A DNA stretch of 64,000 nt, taken from NCBI GenBank assembly GCA_016290615.1, contig JAEEUS010000008.1, forward strand, positions 1 through 64,000. Reading direction: 5' to 3'. Numbering within the stretch: position 1 is the first letter of the stretch; each line of letters opens with the position of its first letter. The position numbers were made by a program, and so were the translations under genes. Below are positions 57,658-64,000 of this stretch, one piece after another. The DNA is from Lachnospiraceae bacterium (GTDB taxonomy: Bacteria > Bacillota > Clostridia > Lachnospirales > Lachnospiraceae). Under the pieces are notes generated by a model. That model did not search any database. It was given only the letters and a program-made list of their open reading frames with translations, and was not told the origin of the DNA.

Positions 57658-58518
57658 CTAATCCTCCAGATCCCTTCCAACGAAGTTTTCTATGATAAAC
57701 AGCAGTCCGACAAGGACTATCATCACGAGCGACATCATTATCGCCGCAGCAGAAAGCTTCTGATAGTCAAGCGCCGCAAACATGTTGTTCATGTAATGCT
57801 GCAGCATGTACAGCGATTCATAGGGATAATCTCCGGTAAGAAGATATATCTCCCTGAATACCTTGAACGAATTTATGAGTGACATGATAGTCACAAACAA
57901 AATGGTGGAAGCCAGATATCTTATCTTTATCGTCTTAAATATTACCCAGTCGGAAGCACTCTCGAGTTTAGCCACCTCTATAAGATCCTTTGGTATGTTT
58001 GATATGGCTGCCATAAAAAGGATCATGTTGTAGCCGAGATTCTTCCAGACAAACAGAAAGATGATGACAAGAAGTGCACCATCCGACTTCATCCAGTCTA
58101 TTTTTGTTATGTCGTATCTTGCCAATATCTCGTTAACTATCCCGTTATTGTCAAACAGCACCTGCCAGATAAGGATTACCGATGCGATCGGTACCATCAT
58201 CGGGCTTAGGATGCATGATCTTATCTGAGACTTTGCAAGAACGTTCTTATCAAGCGCAAATGCGACAAGAAGCGACAGTATGATAATTAGCGGAACGCTT
58301 ATCAGAGAGAATTTGACCGTATTGGTCACTGCCAGTCTGAAAGCCTTGTTATGCATTACGCTCACAAAGTTGTCAAAGCCGACCCATCTTTTTCTGATCG
58401 GATTGTCAACAAACGAATAAAAGATGACAACAAGAAACGGCACCATGAAAAATGTAGCTACTCCGGTGACACTCGGAGCGATAAACAGCGCCGATTTCTT
58501 TTTGAGCTTCTTTGTCAT
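57658..58518 (-). CDS. Sugar ABC transporter permease (MalF-like)
   Basis: 286 aa; LIEVAKLESASDWVIFKTIKIRYLASTILFV EAA-type loop; overlaps engB stop by 4 bp. Confidence 0.93.
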   Translation of the reverse strand: MTKKLKKKSALFIAPSVTGVATFFMVPFLVVIFYSFVDNPIRKRWVGFDNFVSVMHNKAFRLAVTNTVKFSLISVPLIIILSLLVAFALDKNVLAKSQIRSCILSPMMVPIASVILIWQVLFDNNGIVNEILARYDITKIDWMKSDGALLVIIFLFVWKNLGYNMILFMAAISNIPKDLIEVAKLESASDWVIFKTIKIRYLASTILFVTIMSLINSFKVFREIYLLTGDYPYESLYMLQHYMNNMFAALDYQKLSAAAIMMSLVMIVLVGLLFIIENFVGRDLED

Positions 58519-59096
58519 AGAGTCTTCTCCAGGATCTCGTATATCTCATCCCTGCCCTGCTTTGTCTCAGCAGAAAAAGGGACTATGACCGTTTCTTTGC
58601 TGCACCTGAGAGTCTCGCGGATTAGCTTTATCTGCTTGTCAAGCTGGCTTCTTTTTATCTTGTCGAGCTTTGTAGCGATGATAACGGGTTCAAATCCGTT
58701 ATGGACTATCCACTGATACATGTCGCAGTCGTTTGCTCCCGGCGCGTGTCTTATATCTATAAGTAAAAATACCTTTTTAAGCATCTTCGAGGTATGAAGA
58801 TATCTTTCTATCATCTTGCCCCACTGCTGCTTTACCTTTACGTTCGCATTGGCATAGCCGTATCCGGGCAGATCCACGAAAAGTATCTCATCATTTATGT
58901 TGTAAAAGTTTATCGTCTGGGTCTTTCCGGGCTGGGAGCTTGTTCTTGCATAGCTCTTTCTGTTCATCAATGCATTTATGAGCGAGCTCTTTCCGACATT
59001 GCTCTTTCCGGCAAATGCCACCTCGGGCAGTGTGTTGTCGGGTATCTTGCTGGTCACTCCGCAGACCGTTTCCAGATTGACGCTTTTTATAACCAT
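58515..59096 (-). CDS. engB: Ribosome biogenesis GTP-binding protein YihA/YsxC
   Basis: 193 aa; FAGKSNVGKSSLINALMNRKSYARTSSQPGKTQTINFYN, VDLPGYGYANANVKVKQQW. Confidence 0.97.
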   Translation of the reverse strand: MVIKSVNLETVCGVTSKIPDNTLPEVAFAGKSNVGKSSLINALMNRKSYARTSSQPGKTQTINFYNINDEILFVDLPGYGYANANVKVKQQWGKMIERYLHTSKMLKKVFLLIDIRHAPGANDCDMYQWIVHNGFEPVIIATKLDKIKRSQLDKQIKLIRETLRCSKETVIVPFSAETKQGRDEIYEILEKTL

Positions 59097-59110
59097 GGCT
59101 TTTCCTTTTG

Positions 59111-59133
59111 GTGTACTAATCTGATTAGTACAC
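59111..59133. promoter_or_regulatory. 23-bp perfect palindrome, candidate operator at the engB-ABC operon start site
   Basis: GTGTACTAATC-T-GATTAGTACAC: 11-bp perfect arms, overlaps predicted +1. Confidence 0.8.
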
Positions 59134-59135
59134 TT

Positions 59136-59164
59136 AATATACTATTATAATCCTTCTGTGTCAA
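59136..59164 (-). promoter_or_regulatory. Sigma70 promoter of engB-ABC/HlyD operon
   Basis: TTGACA - 17 nt - TATATT on minus strand. Confidence 0.8.
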
Positions 59165-59185
59165 TATGTTCTTTCACCTTAGACT

Positions 59186-59211
59186 AAAAAAGCCCCCTAG
59201 GGGACTTTTTT
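59186..59211. terminator. Terminator overlapping the clpX stop codon
   Basis: AAAAAAGTCCCCTAGGGGGCTTTTTT, nearly perfect palindrome. Confidence 0.85.
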
Positions 59212-60451
59212 ATCTTACTATGGTAGGCTCTGCCTTGCCGTCTATTACATCTTTGGTGATCCTGCACTCCTTAACGGAATTATCCGAAGGTATGGTATAC
59301 ATCACATCCATCATGGCCTTTTCCATTATGGTGCGAAGTCCTCTTGCTCCGGTCTTTTGTGTGAATGCCTCCTCAGCTATCTGATCTATGGCATCCTCGT
59401 CAAAGGAAAGATCTACTCCGTCATATTTAAACAGTTTCTGATACTGTTTTACGAGTGCGTTCTTGGGTTCTGAAAGGATCTTTATCAGTGATTGCTTATC
59501 AAGTCCCTCCAGAGCAACCCTGATGGGAACTCGTCCCACAAACTCGGGGATAAGTCCGAACTTGACAAGATCCTGTGTGCTCACCTGAGCAAGCAGCTCG
59601 CCGATCTCTTCTCCCGATTTCTGGGCAATCTCTGCGTTGAATCCGATGGACTTGCGGTTTAATCTCTCCTCGATTATCTTCTCGAGTCCGTCAAACGCTC
59701 CTCCGCAGATAAACAGGATATTTGATGTATCTATCTGTATAAGATCCTGGTGGGGGTGCTTTCTTCCTCCCTGAGGGGGAACGCTGGCAACGGTTCCTTC
59801 GACTATCTTAAGAAGTGCCTGCTGAACACCTTCACCCGAAACGTCTCTTGTTATAGAAACGTTCTCGCTCTTTTTGGTGATCTTGTCTATCTCATCTATA
59901 TAGATGATGCCGTATTCTGCTCTCTTTACATCATAGTCAGCTGCCTGAATGAGCTTAAGAAGGATGTTTTCAACATCCTCTCCGACATATCCTGCCTCTG
60001 TAAGAGTTGTTGCATCTGCTATCGCAAAGGGAACATTGATTATCTTTGCAAGAGTCTGAGCAATATAGGTCTTTCCCGAACCGGTAGGCCCCATCATGAT
60101 GATGTTTGACTTCTGAAGTTCGACACCGTCATCCTCGCTAACCGAGGTAACTCTCTTGTAGTGATTGTATACTGCAACGGAAAGGACCTTTTTTGCAAGC
60201 TCCTGTCCAATGACATACTCGTCAAGAAACTCTTTTATCTGTATGGGCTTTAGCAGGTTGATATCGGGTGATTCCACCTTTGTCTCGGCATAATCATCTT
60301 CAAACTCCTCGGCTATCATGTCTGCACAGATATCTATGCATTCATCGCAGATATATACGCCTTCTGGGCCTGCTATGAGCTTGCGGACCTGCTCCTGCTT
60401 TTTACCGCAAAACGAACATTTGACATGTCCGGTCATACTCTTGTTAGCCAT
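59210..60451 (-). CDS. clpX: ATP-dependent Clp protease ATP-binding subunit ClpX
   Basis: 413 aa; [29 protein letters not shown] zinc finger, [15 protein letters not shown]. Confidence 0.98.
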   Translation of the reverse strand: MANKSMTGHVKCSFCGKKQEQVRKLIAGPEGVYICDECIDICADMIAEEFEDDYAETKVESPDINLLKPIQIKEFLDEYVIGQELAKKVLSVAVYNHYKRVTSVSEDDGVELQKSNIIMMGPTGSGKTYIAQTLAKIINVPFAIADATTLTEAGYVGEDVENILLKLIQAADYDVKRAEYGIIYIDEIDKITKKSENVSITRDVSGEGVQQALLKIVEGTVASVPPQGGRKHPHQDLIQIDTSNILFICGGAFDGLEKIIEERLNRKSIGFNAEIAQKSGEEIGELLAQVSTQDLVKFGLIPEFVGRVPIRVALEGLDKQSLIKILSEPKNALVKQYQKLFKYDGVDLSFDEDAIDQIAEEAFTQKTGARGLRTIMEKAMMDVMYTIPSDNSVKECRITKDVIDGKAEPTIVR

Positions 60452-60459
60452 TACCTACC

Positions 60460-61050
60460 TCATTCTTCAACACGCTTTGTAATAACTGCATCGATGAGGC
60501 CGTATTCCTTGGCTTCAATAGCTGTCTTCCAGTTGTCACGCTCTGTATCGGCAGCGATCGTCTCGTAGTCCTTGCCTGTATTCTCTGAAAGGATCGTATT
60601 TAACTTTTTCTTCGTAGCAAGGATGTGCTCTGCAGCGATCTGGATCTCTGTAGCCTGACCCTGTGCTCCGCCGAGCGGCTGGTGGATCATTATCTCGGCA
60701 TTGGGAAGAGCATAGCGCTTGCCCTTTGCACCGCCTGCAAGAAGGAATGCTCCCATGCTCGCAGCCATGCCTATGCATATGGTGGAAACATCGCACTTGA
60801 TGTACTGCATGGTATCATAGATAGCCATACCTGCAGTTACGCTTCCGCCGGGGCTGTTGATATAAAGGCTTATATCCTTTTCGGGATCCTCCGCCTCCAA
60901 AAAGAGCATCTGGGCAACAACTATAGAAGCTGTTGTCTCATTTACTTCTTCTCCTAAAAATATGATCCTGTCCTTTAATAATCTTGAATAAATATCATAA
61001 GAGCGCTCGCCTCTTGAGGTCTGCTCTATGACGTAAGGTACTAAACTCAT
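60460..61050 (-). CDS. clpP: ATP-dependent Clp protease proteolytic subunit ClpP
   Basis: 196 aa; [37 protein letters not shown]. Confidence 0.98.
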   Translation of the reverse strand: MSLVPYVIEQTSRGERSYDIYSRLLKDRIIFLGEEVNETTASIVVAQMLFLEAEDPEKDISLYINSPGGSVTAGMAIYDTMQYIKCDVSTICIGMAASMGAFLLAGGAKGKRYALPNAEIMIHQPLGGAQGQATEIQIAAEHILATKKKLNTILSENTGKDYETIAADTERDNWKTAIEAKEYGLIDAVITKRVEE

Positions 61051-61070
61051 ATCTGTCTCCTTTGCAGCAA

Positions 61071-62357
61071 TTATTTCTCAACTGCGCTGTCAACCGTAAG
61101 CTTTGCAGCTTTCTTAACGGCGATATCGGTCTTCATCTGCTTCTTGCCTTCCTCGCCCATCATTTCCTTAACCTTAGCGGCATCCATCTTGTACATTTCA
61201 GCCATCTCTTTGATCTCGTTGTCATAGTCTTCGTCAGTAACTTCGATGTTCTCTGCCTTAACTATAGCTTCAAGAACGAGTCTTGACTTGATGCGCTTTT
61301 CAGCCTGAGGCTTAACCTGATCCATGAACTTGTCAGTTGACATGCCTGTGAACTGAAGGTACTGCTCGAATGAAAGTCCCTGCTGCTGGATCGACTGAGC
61401 AAACTCCTCGATCATCTGTCTCTGCTGAGTCTCTAACATTGCATCGGGGATCTCCATCTTTGCATCGGCGATTATAGCATCAACAACTGCCTCTTCCTTT
61501 GCATCCTTGGCGTTCTTTTCCTTCTTCTCAGTAAGGTTCTTCTTGATGTCTTCTCTGTATTCCTTAAGAGTCTCAAACTCGGAAACCTCTGAAGCGAACT
61601 CGTCATCGAGCTCGGGAAGCTCCTTCTGCTTGATCTCCTTAACTACACATTTGAATACGGCTGCCTTGCCTGCAAGATCCTCTGCATGGTAATCCTCGGG
61701 GAATGTAACGTTTACTTCGCATTCCTCGCCGATGTTCTTGCCGATAAGCTGCTCTTCAAATCCGGGAATGAATGCGCCCGAACCGATCGTAAGAGGATAG
61801 TTCTCGCCCTTGCCGCCTGCAAATGCAACACCGTCAACATATCCGTCAAAGTCAATGACTGTATCATCCTTGTCCTGAACGGGTCTGTCTGTAACGCTTA
61901 TGCTTCTCGCATTGTTCTCGCGTTCCTTTTCGATGGCTTCATCTATCTCTGCATCAGTAACCTTTGTATCGATCTTGTCAACCTTTACACCCTTGTACTT
62001 TCCGAGTGTTACTTCGGGCTTAAGTGCAACTTCAGCTGTAAAGATGAAAGGCTTTCCTGCCTCGAGCTGAACAGCCTCGATCTTGGGTGTAGATGTGATC
62101 TCCTCTTCACACTCCTCATATGCCTTCTCGTAAGCATCGGGAATGATCTGGTTTGCAGCATCCTCAAGAAATACTCCCTTGCCGTACATCTTCTCTACCA
62201 TTGCTCTCGGAACCTTGCCTTTTCTGAATCCCGGGATAGAGATCTTGCTCTTCTGCTGCTGATATACTTTCTCAATGGCCTTCTCGAGCTCCTCAACGGG
62301 AACTTCGATCGTAAGCTTTGCCATACCTTTTTCTAATTTTTCAACCTGTACACTCAT
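61071..62357 (-). CDS. tig: Trigger factor
   Basis: 428 aa; [25 protein letters not shown] segment [48 protein letters not shown]. Confidence 0.98.
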   Translation of the reverse strand: MSVQVEKLEKGMAKLTIEVPVEELEKAIEKVYQQQKSKISIPGFRKGKVPRAMVEKMYGKGVFLEDAANQIIPDAYEKAYEECEEEITSTPKIEAVQLEAGKPFIFTAEVALKPEVTLGKYKGVKVDKIDTKVTDAEIDEAIEKERENNARSISVTDRPVQDKDDTVIDFDGYVDGVAFAGGKGENYPLTIGSGAFIPGFEEQLIGKNIGEECEVNVTFPEDYHAEDLAGKAAVFKCVVKEIKQKELPELDDEFASEVSEFETLKEYREDIKKNLTEKKEKNAKDAKEEAVVDAIIADAKMEIPDAMLETQQRQMIEEFAQSIQQQGLSFEQYLQFTGMSTDKFMDQVKPQAEKRIKSRLVLEAIVKAENIEVTDEDYDNEIKEMAEMYKMDAAKVKEMMGEEGKKQMKTDIAVKKAAKLTVDSAVEK

Positions 62358-62441
62358 TTTAAATATTTCCTTCCTAATTTTCTGATTAAGAGCCGACGTA
62401 TATTATAGCATAAGACTTATCTAAAATCTATAAATTCTTTA

Positions 62442-62993
62442 TTAAGCCTTAAATACTATCTTTTCGGCCATTTCAGACGCTTTTTCGCTTCCCTGGACAG
62501 CGCTTATTATCTCAAGTGCAAACGGGATCGCTGTACCGAGTCCCCTGCTTGTTATAACGTTTCCGTCCCTGTTTACGGGCTTAAAGTTGACCTTTGCGCC
62601 AACCAGTCCGTCTTCAAGACCGGGATAAACGCAGGCATCCTTATCCTTAAGATATCCGCCTTTTCCGAGAATTGTGGGAGCAGCGCAGATGGCACATACG
62701 AATCTGTCTGAATCGTAGAGTTCCTTGATCGCTTTTTTAACAAGCTCATGCTCCTGCATATATCTTGTTCCGGGCATTCCTCCCGGTATTACCAGAACGT
62801 CATCAGCTGAAAAGTCGTGGTCTTCTATGATCTCGTCAGCGATTATCGTGATGTCATGACTTCCAGTTACCTTTTTATCACCGCTTATGGATACGATGGA
62901 AAGATCCATTCCTGCTCTTCGCAAGATATCAGCAACATTGAGTGCTTCGCACTCTTCGGTTCCGGTGGCAAATAAAAGCGCTACTCTTGTCAT
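62442..62993 (-). CDS. DJ-1/PfpI family protein
   Basis: 183 aa; LVIPGGMPGTRYM, FVCAICAAPTILGKGGYLKDKDACVYPG. Confidence 0.94.
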   Translation of the reverse strand: MTRVALLFATGTEECEALNVADILRRAGMDLSIVSISGDKKVTGSHDITIIADEIIEDHDFSADDVLVIPGGMPGTRYMQEHELVKKAIKELYDSDRFVCAICAAPTILGKGGYLKDKDACVYPGLEDGLVGAKVNFKPVNRDGNVITSRGLGTAIPFALEIISAVQGSEKASEMAEKIVFKA

Positions 62994-63013
62994 ATGTTTT
63001 CTCCTTATATAAA

Positions 63014-63988
63014 TCAGTTAAACGTTGATCCCGAGTAATCATCTTGGCTTGGCTGATCAGGTATGCTAAGATCGGGCTGATCTGAAATGCTTACTTCCGG
63101 CATCGGAGGTATGCTCAGATCATCCTGAGGCATCTCGGGCATCTCAGGCATCGAAGGCATCTCAGGTTCTGTAACAGTCTGGGCTGCGCCGAGTCCGCCG
63201 AGTCTTTCGTCCCTTCTTCTTTGTACCTCAGCGATCATGCGGCCTCTGTCCTTATTGAACATGTGCTCAAGATCGTTGCTGTATCCGAAGATCGCATCAG
63301 GAATCATTCTTGAAAGGTAGTTCATTACCTCTTCATTGTTTTCCTTCTTGGTCTGTACCTGAGCCATCTTTCCGTTGGCAAATCTTAATCTTACATAGTA
63401 GGTCTTTCCTGTTGTTACAAAGTATGTCTTGTGAGTAACTATATAAGGATAGATCCAGATGACATCCTTTGCTTCGGAGAATACAAGACTCATTCCGTTT
63501 GTGACCATGAAGAATTCATCGTTTATCCTCATTCCGTATCTTTCGGGAGTCTGATCAACAAAGCGGTCAAGGCGAGCATATGCAGCTTCCTCTCCTCCGA
63601 CTCTGTTAGCGTAGTCCTTGATGTCCTTCATGTGGTTTCCGAAAAGTCCGCTTATAAGGACTCCGATACCTGCGATGATGAGAACCGCACCGATGATGAT
63701 GACCATGTAGTCTGTGCTCTCGTCTCTTGCACCTGCCTTTGATGCGATGAGAACGTATGGTGCAAAGATCTCTCTGAGCTCATCCATGCTCATTTTGTAA
63801 TATGATGAGCATTCCTTAAGGTAATCCTCGTAGAACTCCAGATCATCGCCTGTAAGCTTCTGTACCTTGCCCTTTACGGTAAAGTATCCGAGCTTGTCAT
63901 AGTCAAGCTCCTGTCCCGCAGCCTCTGCATCATAGATGTCGTTCATCAGCTGGTAGGCCTTGTCGTTTTTCTTGCCTCTCAGTTCCAC
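63014..63988 (-). CDS. Hypothetical membrane protein, Pro/Met-rich C-terminus; 5' end may extend beyond window
   Basis: 324 aa, two adjacent hydrophobic stretches; first codon in window is GTG and the frame stays open upstream (KYIGVELRGKK). Confidence 0.75.
   Translation of the reverse strand: MELRGKKNDKAYQLMNDIYDAEAAGQELDYDKLGYFTVKGKVQKLTGDDLEFYEDYLKECSSYYKMSMDELREIFAPYVLIASKAGARDESTDYMVIIIGAVLIIAGIGVLISGLFGNHMKDIKDYANRVGGEEAAYARLDRFVDQTPERYGMRINDEFFMVTNGMSLVFSEAKDVIWIYPYIVTHKTYFVTTGKTYYVRLRFANGKMAQVQTKKENNEEVMNYLSRMIPDAIFGYSNDLEHMFNKDRGRMIAEVQRRRDERLGGLGAAQTVTEPEMPSMPEMPEMPQDDLSIPPMPEVSISDQPDLSIPDQPSQDDYSGSTFN
63040..63175. repeat. Short degenerate coding repeat (PEMP/SIP units)
   Basis: Translation MPSMPEMPEMPQDDLSIPPMPEVSISDQPDLSIPDQPSQ; DNA ggcatctcgggcatctcaggcatcgaaggcatctcagg. 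Confidence 0.7.
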
Positions 63989-64000
63989 TCCGATGTACTT

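Noticed and set aside
61686-62336. 216-aa plus-strand ORF
   Set aside because: Entirely antisense to tig; no recognisable domain.
1-64000. CRISPR array, tRNA/rRNA genes, transposases or prophage genes
   Set aside because: No regularly spaced repeats, no cloverleaf or rRNA signature and no mobile-element protein motifs noticed; a formal scan was not possible.

Overview
Chromosomal segment of a low/mid-GC anaerobic Firmicute. Gene content and order suggest Lachnospiraceae, Butyrivibrio/Pseudobutyrivibrio-like (inference, no search run). Almost everything is on the minus strand; only rarA and one HD-GYP gene are clearly on plus. Conserved core: polC (partial), ispG, rseP-dxr-cdsA-uppS-frr-pyrH, bactofilin, polysaccharide deacetylase, clpB, maf/rarA, malic enzyme, murE-dapF, a trans-sulfuration enzyme, and tig-clpP-clpX-engB. 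Accessory content: (a) a ~6.9 kb block between rseP and ispG with a tightly packed HEAT / Tyr-phosphatase / three-orphan / esterase cassette; (b) a ~10.6 kb GNAT-rich single-strand island (40.5-51.2 kb) with a TetR-type operon and a decayed GNAT fragment; (c) an operon starting at engB that combines a sugar-type ABC permease pair, an HlyD adaptor, a stand-alone MacB-like periplasmic domain and an 806-aa two-part solute-binding lipoprotein, with no ATPase. Best candidates for something new: the hybrid ABC/HlyD/MacB-like operon with its palindromic promoter operator, an HD-GYP protein with an apparent extracytoplasmic CBM2-like domain, a tandem-Cache hybrid kinase with an apparently inactivated internal HisKA, and the rseP-ispG cassette. 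No tRNA, rRNA, CRISPR array, transposase or integrase was recognised.
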